Source of the DNA: Anaerolineaceae bacterium
GTDB lineage: Bacteria > Chloroflexota > Anaerolineae > Anaerolineales > Anaerolineaceae
DNA: 6,818 nt
Assembly (NCBI GenBank): GCA_021107195.1
Contig: JAIOTF010000087.1
Location: 1 to 6,818 of the forward strand
Direction of reading: 5' to 3'
Shown: positions 1-6,818 of the stretch, in pieces
How positions within the stretch are numbered: position 1 is the first letter of the stretch
Layout of the letters: each line of letters opens with the position of its first letter
The notes under the pieces: generated by a model
The model's database searches: none
What the model saw: the letters and a program-made list of their open reading frames with translations, nothing else
What the model was told of the DNA's origin: nothing
Translations under genes and position numbers: made by a program

Positions 1-458
1 TAACTATGGCACCTTGTTGGAATAAAAAGTAAAAGAACACTTTGGATAGTTCAAACATGCTTTCCGCGTTTCCTGAAATCGCCTTCGTATGTCTAATAGG
101 GCTTTCTGTGTTTTGTTGATCTGCAGCGTGTGGGTTGAGGTCACCTGATTATAAATCATAACATCGCTTTGGCTTGAATAGAAATTCAGGATCGTTTAAT
201 CAGTGGTTAAAATTGTTGGCACTTGACAGTCCTTCCGACTACATGCTCACCGTGGAATTGTTTGTCGCTGTGCAAGAGCGTTGAATTTGCAAGATGAACT
301 AGAACTCAACGGGGACGTTCCTGTAATCGTTTATCGGACCGGGATAATAAAATTGATGAGGGTCTCTTTTTCAATCTTTTTTCCCTATTTTAAGAAGGCC
401 CTGATCCGAGGCAATGCGCTCATTTTTTTGGCGAAGGTATTGTGTATAATAATTTAGT
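1..458. other. Upstream region with no recognisable gene
   Basis: No convincing gene is present. There is a small perfect inverted repeat TGATT-ATA-AATCA at 146-158. A consensus-like TTGACA at 223-228 has no -10 box at a usable distance. A protein-like stretch of about 40 codons is open at 162-284 but has no start or ribosome binding site. A weak GAG/CTC hairpin followed by seven T residues (408-429) could be a poor terminator of transcription from outside the window. The last 15 bases carry the likely promoter of the regulator. The stretch may hold the decayed end of an older gene, but nothing in it can be named. Confidence 0.6.
445..450 (+). promoter_or_regulatory. Consensus -10 box of the MalT-like regulator; leaderless start likely
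   Basis: A perfect TATAAT lies only 8 bases before the ATG at 459. Transcription normally starts about 7 bases past such a box, around 456-459, so the message would begin at or within a few bases of the start codon, leaving no room for a ribosome binding site. No good -35 is visible: the correctly spaced position is a run of T (422-428). No Shine-Dalgarno sequence sits at a usable distance; the nearest purine run, GAAGG at 433-437, is too far away. The box match and its distance are seen directly; promoter activity is inferred. Confidence 0.55.
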
Positions 459-3092
459 ATGAACATTCGCCTGCTTGCCACAAAATTTCATATCCCGCCC
501 TGGCGCGACGCGGGGGTGTCCCGCCCACGTCTGCTGGAGCGACTCACCACCGGCCTGCATGAAAACCGCAAATTGACGCTGGTCTCCGCCCCAGCGGGGT
601 ATGGCAAGACGACGCTCGTCTCCGACTGGTTTCATTCGATGGCGGGCAGGCTGCGGGTGGCCTGGCTCTCGCTCAACGAAGCTGACAATGACCCGGAGCA
701 GTTTATGTACTATTGGCTGGCGGCTTTCCAGCAGGCGGATGAATCCATCAGCGGGAAAATCCAGACCCTGTTGGACCTGCCTCATTTCCCTTTGTTCAAT
801 GCGATAATGGATGAACTGCTCAACGAATTGGCCGAGCTTCAAACCCCCGTTGCACTGACCCTGGACGATTATCATGTTATTACCAACCCTCAAATCCACG
901 AAGCGTTGGAATATTTCCTTGATCACCTGCCTGCCCAAGTTCATTTGATCATCATTACCCGCCAAGACCCGCCCTTGCCCCTGGCGCGGATGCGCGCCCG
1001 TGGACAGATGACCGAAATCCGCGCGCGAGACTTGCGTTTCTCGCCAGATGAGGCGCGCCAATTTTTTGTCGGCTCTATGAAGCTGGATTTGTCAGATGAA
1101 GCCGCCAACGCGCTTGAGGAACGCACCGAAGGCTGGGTGGTTGGATTACAGCTGGCTGGCTTGGCGCTTCAAAATCTGACTGATCCTCAGCGCTTCATCC
1201 AAACCTTTCGTGGCAGTCACCGTTATGTTTTGGATTATCTGGCGGAGGAAGTCATCCGCCAGCAAGGAGAGGAGATTCGCGCTTTTCTTACCCAAACCAG
1301 TATCCTTGACCGTTTCAATGCCGACGCCTGTTGTGCCCTTACGGGGCGGGCGGATGCTCAAGCGGTCATTGCTCATTTGGAACAAGTCAATCTATTCATC
1401 GTTCCGCTGGATGATGAACGTATCTGGTATCGTTATCATCACCTGTTCTCAGATTATCTGAGTACCCTGCTCACTAAACATGAACAATCCGAGTTATATA
1501 AAAAAGCATCGGCATGGCACGAAGCCAACGATCTGATGATTGAAGCGGTACAATATGCAATTGCCAGCGGTGACACTGATTTTTCTGCGGATGTCATCGA
1601 GCGGGCGGTGAAAAAAGATTCCACCTGGTCGGGCGGCAACGTGAATTTACTGTCGGGTTGGTTGGATGCTCTTCCCCCGCAAGCGCTTCAAAGCCGTCCT
1701 CTATTGAGTTTGAACGCCTCGCAAATTCTGTACCTTTCGGGGCGTTTTGAACTTGCAGAAAAGCTCATTGCTCAAACCGAGCAATCGTTGGTATTGCTTC
1801 CTGAAACGCCCGAAGTTGAACAAATGCTTGCGCTTGCCGCGTTGTATCATGGTTCGATTGCTTCCGTGCGCGGGGATGTTCAGCAAGCTATCGAACAAAT
1901 CACCTTTGCTCAATCGCACCTTGCTCGGGAAAATCATTTGGCTCACGCACGCGCTTTTTTCAGTCTTGGGCTGGCGTATGAAGTTGCAGATCAGACCAAG
2001 CGCGCCGCGCAAAATTATTTACAGGCAAGTGATGAAGCCAAATTTGCTGGCGTGCTTTTTCTCGCGGTCCATGCGCGTTGCGCTGCGGCACAAGTACAGA
2101 TTAAGCAAGGATGTTTAAATGTGGCGGAACAAACATGTCAGACTGCCGTTCAACTGGCAGAAGGCGCGCACATCGCTCCACTTGGATTGGCATGGTCCAT
2201 CCTTGGCGGCATAGCCCTGGAACGAAACGACCTGGCCTCTGCCGAACGCCTCTTGCAGGAGGGTATTGCGCTATCCCGTCAGGGCGGTTTGATGGATGAT
2301 GTCATTTTAGGATTGTCGTTTCTGGCCCGTCTGCACGCTGTGCAAGGCAACCCGGCCAGCGCCCTTGCCGCCAATCAAGAGGCCAATTCCATCATACAGG
2401 CGTATGGTGTACCGCGTATGTCTTTACTCGCCTCTGCTTATCTTGCCCGCCTTCAACTTTATTTGGGGCAGAAACAAGCAGCGGCGCAATGGGCAGCAGA
2501 ATATCGAGCCATTTGCAGCACATCCCTGCACGAGTACGAAGACCTGACCCTGGCGCGCATCCTGCTGGCAACAGGCGAGTTGGATACGCTCCCTTCCATC
2601 CTGCACCCGCTTTTGGAAAAGGCAAACGAAGCGGGGCGGATGCAAACCTGTATCGAAGCGATGATTTTGCTGGGATTATTCCACCATGCCAAAAAGGATA
2701 CACTATCAGCGCTGGACTGGCTTGGAAAGTCCCTGCGCCTTGCCGCACCCGAAGGTTACGCACGCATCTTTTTGGATGAAGGCAAACCACTGTTTAACTT
2801 GTTGGCCAAAGTGCGTTCTTCATCACCCGAATTTGTTGACTTTCTCCTGGGTATGAGTCAGATCGAAAGGGGGCTTAGCTCAGCGCTCCATGAGCAGTTG
2901 CCCGATCCCCTCAGCAAACAGGAATTGCGTGTTTTGAAATTGATCGTGGCGGGCAATTCCAATCAGGAGATCGCAGCGGAGTTGTTCATCAGTGTGGGTA
3001 CTGCCAAGTGGCACGTTCATAACGTGTATCAAAAGTTGGGGGTCGGCAGCCGTCCACAGGCGATTGCCCGCGCCAGGGAATTGGGCATTTAA
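459..3092 (+). CDS. LuxR-family ATP-dependent transcription regulator (MalT/LAL type)
   Basis: This is an 877-residue signal-responsive transcription activator with the full MalT/LAL architecture. The N-terminus LLATKFHIP...RPRLLERL is the family's usual opening, so the ATG at 459 is almost certainly right. A STAND-type NTPase follows: Walker A APAGYGKTT at 44-52 (K50), Walker B ALTLDDYH at 132-139, a sensor/arginine segment IIITRQDPPLPLARMRARGQ at 164-183, the family motif TEGWVVGLQLAGLAL near 223-237, and WYRYHHLFSDYL at 323-334. Residues of about 340-800 are helical TPR-like repeats, the usual site of inducer binding. A LuxR helix-turn-helix closes the protein (about 814-877: LSKQELRVLKLI, SNQEIA at 834-839, GTAKWHVHNVYQKLGV at 847-862). 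In this family an inducer plus ATP drives oligomerisation and promoter activation. The inducer cannot be read from sequence. The exporter genes downstream are the natural candidate targets. No frameshift or missing motif was seen. Family assignment is sure; the regulated genes are inferred. Confidence 0.95.
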   Translation: MNIRLLATKFHIPPWRDAGVSRPRLLERLTTGLHENRKLTLVSAPAGYGKTTLVSDWFHSMAGRLRVAWLSLNEADNDPEQFMYYWLAAFQQADESISGKIQTLLDLPHFPLFNAIMDELLNELAELQTPVALTLDDYHVITNPQIHEALEYFLDHLPAQVHLIIITRQDPPLPLARMRARGQMTEIRARDLRFSPDEARQFFVGSMKLDLSDEAANALEERTEGWVVGLQLAGLALQNLTDPQRFIQTFRGSHRYVLDYLAEEVIRQQGEEIRAFLTQTSILDRFNADACCALTGRADAQAVIAHLEQVNLFIVPLDDERIWYRYHHLFSDYLSTLLTKHEQSELYKKASAWHEANDLMIEAVQYAIASGDTDFSADVIERAVKKDSTWSGGNVNLLSGWLDALPPQALQSRPLLSLNASQILYLSGRFELAEKLIAQTEQSLVLLPETPEVEQMLALAALYHGSIASVRGDVQQAIEQITFAQSHLARENHLAHARAFFSLGLAYEVADQTKRAAQNYLQASDEAKFAGVLFLAVHARCAAAQVQIKQGCLNVAEQTCQTAVQLAEGAHIAPLGLAWSILGGIALERNDLASAERLLQEGIALSRQGGLMDDVILGLSFLARLHAVQGNPASALAANQEANSIIQAYGVPRMSLLASAYLARLQLYLGQKQAAAQWAAEYRAICSTSLHEYEDLTLARILLATGELDTLPSILHPLLEKANEAGRMQTCIEAMILLGLFHHAKKDTLSALDWLGKSLRLAAPEGYARIFLDEGKPLFNLLAKVRSSSPEFVDFLLGMSQIERGLSSALHEQLPDPLSKQELRVLKLIVAGNSNQEIAAELFISVGTAKWHVHNVYQKLGVGSRPQAIARARELGI

Positions 3093-3120
3093 CCTTTTGT
3101 CGTATTGACTATCAACTATG

Positions 3121-3143
3121 AGCCGTGAAAACGGCTTTTTTTT
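3121..3143 (+). terminator. Intrinsic terminator of the regulator gene
   Basis: A perfect 6-bp stem AGCCGT/ACGGCT closes a GAAA (GNRA) tetraloop and runs into eight T residues (3136-3143). It begins 28 bases after the regulator's stop codon. The T tract is only on the plus-strand side, so it terminates rightward transcription and separates the regulator from the exporter operon. The stem is short, so some read-through is possible. Confidence 0.8.
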
Positions 3144-3147
3144 ATTT

Positions 3148-3180
3148 AACCTATCTCCCCAACCTATCTTTAGATAGGGG
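3148..3180. repeat. Tandem and inverted AACCTATCT repeats, possible operator
   Basis: AACCTATCT occurs twice in direct orientation (3148-3156 and 3161-3169, 13 bases apart). The inverted arm AGATAGG follows at 3172-3178, making a near-perfect palindrome CCTATCT-TT-AGATAGG at 3163-3178. CCCC at 3157-3160 and GGGG at 3177-3180 add further symmetry. The cluster lies between the regulator's terminator and the exporter gene, 54 bases before its ATG, where an operator or activator site would be expected. Three half-sites, two direct and one inverted, fit either a dimer plus a monomer or an oligomeric activator such as the MalT-like protein encoded upstream. The repeats are seen directly; the binding protein is inference. 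Confidence 0.5.
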
Positions 3181-3206
3181 ACAAAAACCGTGTCAAGCCA
3201 TAAACT
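3178..3206 (+). promoter_or_regulatory. Candidate promoter of the exporter operon
   Basis: GGGACA (3178-3183, 4 of 6 to TTGACA) and TAAACT (3201-3206, 4 of 6 to TATAAT) are 17 bases apart, at the end of the inverted-repeat cluster. Both boxes are weak, as expected for a promoter that needs an activator. The overlap of the -35 with the last repeat arm would put a bound protein next to RNA polymerase. This is the best-spaced pair in the gap but is not strong evidence alone. Confidence 0.3.
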
Positions 3207-3233
3207 GAAGTCATAACTAAAAAGGAGAAAAAC

Positions 3234-4199
3234 ATGAACCAACCTGACATATTCGTGATTGAAACCGATGGTCTGAGCAAATCTTTTGGGGATGTGCAAG
3301 CGCTCAAGAAGGTGAATTTGAGGGTGCCGCGCCATTCGATCTTTGGTTTTCTCGGACCGAATGGCGCCGGAAAGACCACATTCATGAAAGTGCTTTTGGG
3401 ACTGACCCGGCCAACGAAAGGCGGGGGCAACATCTTTGGACACGATATTGTCAACGAAAGTGTTGCCATCCGCGAACGAATTGGTTATTTACCTCAGCAA
3501 CCGCGCTTCATTGAGTATATGACAGCCCGAGAAAACTTGCGATTTGCAGCACGCTTCTTCTTCAGTGGCCCGGCAGACAAAATCGAAGATCGCTGTGAGG
3601 AAATGTTGAATCTGATTGGATTGGAAGACAAAGCTGACCGACCCGTCAAAGGTTTTTCCGGCGGCGAGAAGCAGCGTTTGGGCATTGCGCTGGCACAGGT
3701 CAATTATCCTGACCTGCTTATCCTGGATGAACCGGCCTCGGCACTTGACCCGTTGGGCCGCCAGGCCGTGCTGGAAGTGATGGAACGCCTGCGCAAGCAT
3801 ACAACCATTTTTTACTCGACACATATTCTGGATGACGTACAGCGCGTGAGTGATTCTGTTGCCATCCTGAACAAGGGAGAGTTGGTGACATGCGGACCAA
3901 TTGAGCAAATCCTGAATGGCAAGGATGGCTTGGTTTACACCATGGCATTGAAGGGTGACCCCGATGGACTGGGCGAGCGGTTGGCGGAACTACCCTGGGT
4001 GGCGCACACGACGATGACGCATCGTAACGAAACAAGCGTCTGGCAGGTCAGCGTAAGCGATGAAACAGCAGCCGAAAGAGATCTGCTGCGGTACGTGCTG
4101 GCAGACCCCGCTGTAACGGTGGCCGAGTTCAACCGCAAGAAATACGAACTGGAAGAAGTTTTTATGGAAACCGTCAAAGGAGATGTAAATGTCCGCTAA
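3234..4199 (+). CDS. ABC-2 type exporter, ATP-binding protein
   Basis: This 321-residue ATPase powers an ABC-2 type exporter at the cytoplasmic face of the membrane. All nucleotide-binding motifs are present: Walker A GPNGAGKTT at 41-49, Q-loop in YLPQQP at 85-90, signature FSGGEKQR at 141-148, Walker B LLILDEP at 161-167, D-loop SALD at 169-172 and switch histidine H197 in YSTH. The Q-loop and H-loop spacing is normal, so the protein should be active. Residues of about 230-321 form the C-terminal extension common in drug and lipid ABC-2 ATPases, ending in the typical LEEVFMETVKG. The start is fixed by AGGAG at 3223-3227, six bases before the ATG. It overlaps the permease gene by 11 bases, and the permease's ribosome binding site lies inside its last codons. 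The substrate is not shown; a drug, peptide or lipid is usual for this class. Confidence 0.95.
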   Translation: MNQPDIFVIETDGLSKSFGDVQALKKVNLRVPRHSIFGFLGPNGAGKTTFMKVLLGLTRPTKGGGNIFGHDIVNESVAIRERIGYLPQQPRFIEYMTARENLRFAARFFFSGPADKIEDRCEEMLNLIGLEDKADRPVKGFSGGEKQRLGIALAQVNYPDLLILDEPASALDPLGRQAVLEVMERLRKHTTIFYSTHILDDVQRVSDSVAILNKGELVTCGPIEQILNGKDGLVYTMALKGDPDGLGERLAELPWVAHTTMTHRNETSVWQVSVSDETAAERDLLRYVLADPAVTVAEFNRKKYELEEVFMETVKGDVNVR

Positions 4200-5019
4200 T
4201 TTTGATTTACAAAAAATGAATGAATGGGAAGGACTACGTGGTTTTTCAAATCTGTTAAGCAAGGAAAATCGAGCCTGGTGGGGCACTCGTCGCTGGTGGG
4301 TCAACGCTCTGCTGTGGACGGTGTTGCTTTGCGGCCTGACGGCGATCATGCTGTTTATGCCTAATGAGGAGGTTTACGAGGCCACTGAGGCTGAGATTAA
4401 CCAGGCTGGCGGGCTGATTGGCTATACCCTGCGGGTGGGGTTGAACGTTTTCTTTCAGTTCGGTGTCCCGATATTGGCGATAGGGACGGTCATCCAGGCA
4501 CAAGACCTGATCATCGGCGAGAAACAAAGCGGCGTGGCTGAGTGGCTGCTTTCCAAACCAGTGGCACGGCGTGCCTACGTTATGGCAAAGGTGGCCGCCA
4601 ATGCGCTGTCAGTGATGGTCTTGTTGGTTGGTCTGCCTTCTGCATTGGTATACGGCATTTTATCGTTGCGCATAGGTGCCCCGTTTCCTTTGGTGCCTTT
4701 CCTGTCTGCAGTTGGGATCATGACCGCACATACTCTTTTTTACCTCATCTTAACTCTGATGTTGGGAACCATTTTCAATAATCGTGGACCGATCCTGGGT
4801 TTTGCGCTGGGGTCAGTACTCGGCGGGGGCTTACTGGGAAACTTTATAAAACCACTATTCTTTGTCACACCCTGGATGTTACCGGAAGTGGCCTGGCTGA
4901 CTGCCACTGGTCAGGCGCTCTCCGCTGAGATGGGAATTGCCTCGCTGGTCGCTACCGTCCTGTGGTGTGTAATATTCATTTTTGTGGCGTTGACAAAGTT
5001 CGAGAAAATGGAGTTTTAG
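4189..5019 (+). CDS. ABC-2 type exporter, permease protein
   Basis: This 276-residue integral membrane protein is the channel half of the exporter. About six hydrophobic helices are visible (approximately residues 36-57, 79-103, 133-160, 168-194, 198-220 and 247-268). Between helices 2 and 3 the cytoplasmic segment DLIIGEKQSGVAEWLLSKPVARRAYVMAK (106-134) is the typical ABC-2 coupling region: an E-x-x-x-G patch, a leucine pair and a basic stretch before the next helix. The N-terminal 35 residues are polar and tryptophan-rich (EWEGLRGF, RAWWGTRRWW), probably an amphipathic segment lying along the membrane. The start is set by AAAGGAG at 4176-4182, six bases before the ATG. The 11-base overlap with the ATPase gene implies translational coupling. 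Only one permease is encoded, so a homodimer is expected. No terminator follows, and the operon may continue into the MFS gene. Confidence 0.9.
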   Translation: MSANFDLQKMNEWEGLRGFSNLLSKENRAWWGTRRWWVNALLWTVLLCGLTAIMLFMPNEEVYEATEAEINQAGGLIGYTLRVGLNVFFQFGVPILAIGTVIQAQDLIIGEKQSGVAEWLLSKPVARRAYVMAKVAANALSVMVLLVGLPSALVYGILSLRIGAPFPLVPFLSAVGIMTAHTLFYLILTLMLGTIFNNRGPILGFALGSVLGGGLLGNFIKPLFFVTPWMLPEVAWLTATGQALSAEMGIASLVATVLWCVIFIFVALTKFEKMEF

Positions 5020-5191
5020 TGAGGTCAAGCTTGAACCTGTGTTCACTCTGTCGCCTTCATTCAGTAGCTTCTCAAGACGCGTTAAGCGCAACCGCCCTCA
5101 GACACGTACTCTCTGTGCTCTAGCTGTATAGGCTTCCTCTGGACTGTTGTGGTGGTTTTATTACTGGAATTTACTCGGTTAGCGATATTAG

Positions 5192-5233
5192 ATGAGAGCA
5201 GTTACGTACAATTTCAAATTGGTTCTTGGTTGA
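5192..5233 (+). CDS. Possible 13-residue leader peptide before the MFS gene
   Basis: A short open frame reads MRAVTYNFKLVLG and stops with TGA at 5231-5233. Its stop lies within the left arm of the stem-loop at 5229-5257, the geometry expected if ribosomes on a leader peptide control folding before a resistance gene. Against it: no clear ribosome binding site precedes the ATG, the -10-like TACAAT lies inside the frame, and a 14-codon frame can arise by chance. It contains none of the well-known macrolide stalling motifs such as the RLR type. It is listed because of its position, not because its coding is proven. Confidence 0.22.
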   Translation: MRAVTYNFKLVLG

Positions 5234-5257
5234 GGTCGAAAACATTCGGAACTCAAC
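5229..5257 (+). promoter_or_regulatory. Stem-loop immediately upstream of the MFS ribosome binding site
   Basis: GTTGAGGTC (5229-5237) and GAACTCAAC (5249-5257) are inverted repeats with one mismatch, giving a 6-bp GTTGAG/CTCAAC outer stem. CGAA (5237-5240) and TTCG (5245-5248) can form an inner stem around AACA. The structure ends four bases before AAAGGAG (5262-5268), close enough to affect ribosome access. Read as DNA, it could instead be an operator with 9-bp arms. No T tract follows, so it is not a terminator. Confidence 0.4.
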
Positions 5258-5273
5258 TTTCAAAGGAGTACTC

Positions 5274-6572
5274 ATGGCAAAACAATTTTCAGTAAAAGAT
5301 GGCAAACCCTGGAAAGCCCGCTTCTTCACGATTTGGGGGGGACAGGCGCTCTCGATTTTGGGCAGTCAGTTGGTTCAATTTGCTCTGATCTGGCATCTGA
5401 CCGTAAAGACAGGTTCGGCGACGGTGTTGGCAACCGCCTCTATGGTTGGGATGCTGCCCAGCGTGATCCTGGGCCCGTTTGTTGGAACTCTGGTAGACCG
5501 CTGGAATCGCCGATGGATTATGCTGATCGCCGACAGTATCATTACCCTGGCTACTGCCGTTCTGGCCGTCTTATTCGCCCTGGATGCCGTTGCGATCTGG
5601 CATATTTACGTGGTGATGTTTATTCGCTCCCTGGCAGGCTGCTTCCACGGGAACGCCATGAGTGCTTCAACTTCACTGATGGTCCCGGTCGAAAATCTGA
5701 CTCGCCTTCAGGGGATCAACCAGATGCTCAATGGTGGCCTGAATGTGGTTTCCGCCCCCTTGGGCGCTCTCCTCCTGGATGTGATGCCCCTCCAGGGCAT
5801 CCTGGCTATCGATGTGGTCACTGCTTTGCTCGCGATCCTGCCGCTGTTTTTTATCCAGATTCCACAGCCGGAACGCATCGAGCGTGGAAAGATGCAAAGC
5901 GAGGCGCAAGCGACTGTCTGGCAGGATTTCAAAGCGGGTTTCCGCTACCTGCTTGGTTGGCCAGGCTTATTGATTATTGGCCTGATGACGGTGGGGATCA
6001 ATTTCACGATCATACCTGCTTTTTCGCTGCTCCCCCTTATGGTCAAAGATTATTTTGGCGGAGATGCGATCCAGCTTAGCTGGGTAGAGTCCGCTATGGG
6101 GATTGGAATTATCGTTGGCGGTGCGCTGCTGGGCGTTTGGGGAGGTTTCAAGCGCAAGATCCTGACTTCCATGATTGGGTTGATGGGAATGGGGGCAGGT
6201 ACCCTGATCCTTGCGCTGGCGCCTTCTTCGGCAATGACCCTGGCTGTTGGCGGTGCGCTGCTCGTTGGCTTGATGAATCCGCTGACCATGGGGCCGTTCT
6301 TTGCCGTGATTCAGTCCACCGTTGAACCTGATATGCAGGCGCGGATATTTTCTCTTTTGAGCAGCGTTGGTGGCGGAATGGCGCCAATCGGGCTGATGAT
6401 TGCCGGTCCAGTAGCCGACCGGGTTGGGATTCAGGCCTGGTTTTTAGTCGGTGGTTTGCTGTGCATTTTGATGGCTGTGGCTGGTTTGTTTATTCCAGCC
6501 GTGATGAACATCGAAGAGAAACGCAGCATTGTGTTCGATAAACTCAGCACAGGTTCTGAGCAAGCAGCGTAA
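5274..6572 (+). CDS. MFS efflux transporter (macrolide/drug exporter type)
   Basis: This 432-residue proton-coupled efflux pump in the cytoplasmic membrane is of the MFS subgroup that includes Mef-type macrolide exporters and the enterobactin exporter EntS. Ten or more hydrophobic helices are apparent. The first cytoplasmic loop carries motif A, GPFVGTLVDRWNRR (67-80, with D75 and R76), and a weaker copy GPVADRVG is in the second half (378-385). A central cytoplasmic loop of about 197-225 (PQPERIERGKMQSE) separates the two halves. The N-terminus KPWKARFFTIWGGQALSILGSQL is typical of the Mef-like group. The start is the ATG at 5274, five bases after AAAGGAG (5262-5268). An in-frame TTG at 5226 would add 16 residues, but it has no ribosome binding site and would read through the stem-loop. 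Export of an antibiotic or siderophore is likely by family; the actual substrate cannot be read from sequence. Confidence 0.92.
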   Translation: MAKQFSVKDGKPWKARFFTIWGGQALSILGSQLVQFALIWHLTVKTGSATVLATASMVGMLPSVILGPFVGTLVDRWNRRWIMLIADSIITLATAVLAVLFALDAVAIWHIYVVMFIRSLAGCFHGNAMSASTSLMVPVENLTRLQGINQMLNGGLNVVSAPLGALLLDVMPLQGILAIDVVTALLAILPLFFIQIPQPERIERGKMQSEAQATVWQDFKAGFRYLLGWPGLLIIGLMTVGINFTIIPAFSLLPLMVKDYFGGDAIQLSWVESAMGIGIIVGGALLGVWGGFKRKILTSMIGLMGMGAGTLILALAPSSAMTLAVGGALLVGLMNPLTMGPFFAVIQSTVEPDMQARIFSLLSSVGGGMAPIGLMIAGPVADRVGIQAWFLVGGLLCILMAVAGLFIPAVMNIEEKRSIVFDKLSTGSEQAA

Positions 6573-6635
6573 TTGAATAACGCTTCCACATTCCGTTCAA
6601 GGTGCGGGGCTTGAGAAGTTAGGAAAGGAATAAAT

Positions 6636-6811
6636 ATGAACACGCCTGGAAAAATCTTGTGCACTCCGTTTTGTTCACCGGTTTATCAGCTTACACAGCG
6701 ACGGATCGAATTAATAGCGACTTTGAACAGATTATCTTTAAGCCAGTCGTCACCTGGAACATGGACATTGTGGACGATCTGATTTCGTTCATCCGCAGGA
6801 GTATGCCATGA
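6636..6811 (+). CDS. Small unrecognised protein, apparently frame-broken near its start
   Basis: A good ribosome binding site (GGAAAGGAA, 6622-6630) precedes an ATG at 6636, but that frame gives only a 48-residue, unnatural-looking product ending at 6782. A different frame is open from 6623 to the TGA at 6809-6811 and reads like a real protein: LVHSVLFTGLSAYTATDR, then INSDFEQIIFKPVVTWN and MDIVDDLISFIRRSMP. It has no ATG near its beginning. One extra base just after the ATG, for example in the short A run at 6639-6640, would join the ribosome binding site and ATG to this frame and give a 58-residue protein. Its stop overlaps the next gene's start as ATGA, strong support for the second frame. 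Without a correction, a GTG at 6659 is the only plausible start (50 residues). The family is not recognised. Confidence 0.45.
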
Positions 6812-6818
6812 ATCCCAA
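6808..6818 (+). CDS. Start of a further gene, cut by the window edge
   Basis: An ATG at 6808 begins a frame (Met-Asn-Pro) that runs off the window. AGGAG at 6797-6801 lies six bases upstream, correct spacing. The ATG overlaps the TGA of the preceding small frame as ATGA, a pattern typical of translationally coupled genes. Another ATG at 6803 belongs to the upstream frame and stops after two codons. Only three codons are visible, so nothing can be said of the product. Confidence 0.5.

Larger units (their letters stand above)
5020..5273 (+). other. Long leader between exporter operon and MFS gene
   Basis: The 254-base gap has no full-length gene. A compact palindrome built on CAAGCTTG (5026-5033, flanked by AGGT and ACCT) follows the permease stop but lacks a T tract, so it is not a standard terminator. 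No well-matched promoter pair is visible. The best -10 candidate is TACAAT at 5207-5212, without a recognisable -35; another weak one is TATAGG at 5127-5132. The 3' third holds a possible leader peptide and a stem-loop, listed separately. The MFS gene is therefore transcribed either from an activator-dependent promoter here or by read-through from the exporter operon. Confidence 0.55.

Overview
The window holds four clear plus-strand genes and the start of a fifth gene cluster. In order they are a very large LuxR/MalT-type transcription regulator, an ABC-2 type exporter pair (ATPase then permease), and a major facilitator superfamily (MFS) drug-efflux type transporter. Nothing recognisable is encoded on the minus strand. 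No rRNA, tRNA, CRISPR array or insertion sequence was seen. Base composition is moderate, Shine-Dalgarno sites of the AAAGGAG type are used, and the regulator is a STAND-ATPase 'LAL' protein. These traits fit a free-living bacterium such as a member of Chloroflexota (Anaerolineae-like), but this is inference from style and not from a marker gene.

Layout: 1-458 is non-coding or degenerate sequence. It ends in a TATAAT box so close to the regulator's ATG that its mRNA is probably leaderless. The regulator (459-3092) ends just before a compact intrinsic terminator (3121-3143). A cluster of direct and inverted AACCTATCT-type repeats follows (3148-3180), looking like an operator for the next transcription unit. 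The exporter genes (3234-4199 and 4189-5019) overlap by 11 bases and are almost certainly translated together. A 254-base leader (5020-5273) follows. It carries a stem-loop directly before the ribosome binding site of the MFS gene, and a possible 13-codon leader peptide whose stop codon lies in the stem. The MFS transporter (5274-6572) starts at an ATG with a good ribosome binding site; an in-frame TTG at 5226 is not credible as a start. After it comes a small gene that appears frame-broken near its start (6636-6811), joined by an ATGA stop/start overlap to a further gene (from 6808) that runs out of the window.

How the parts may work together (inference): the regulator has the architecture of inducer-sensing, ATP-dependent activators (MalT and relatives) and lies directly upstream of two independent export machines. 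A plausible reading is a locally encoded response to a toxic small molecule, such as an antibiotic: the sensor switches on an ABC exporter and an MFS pump. The sequence does not show the inducer or the transported substrates.
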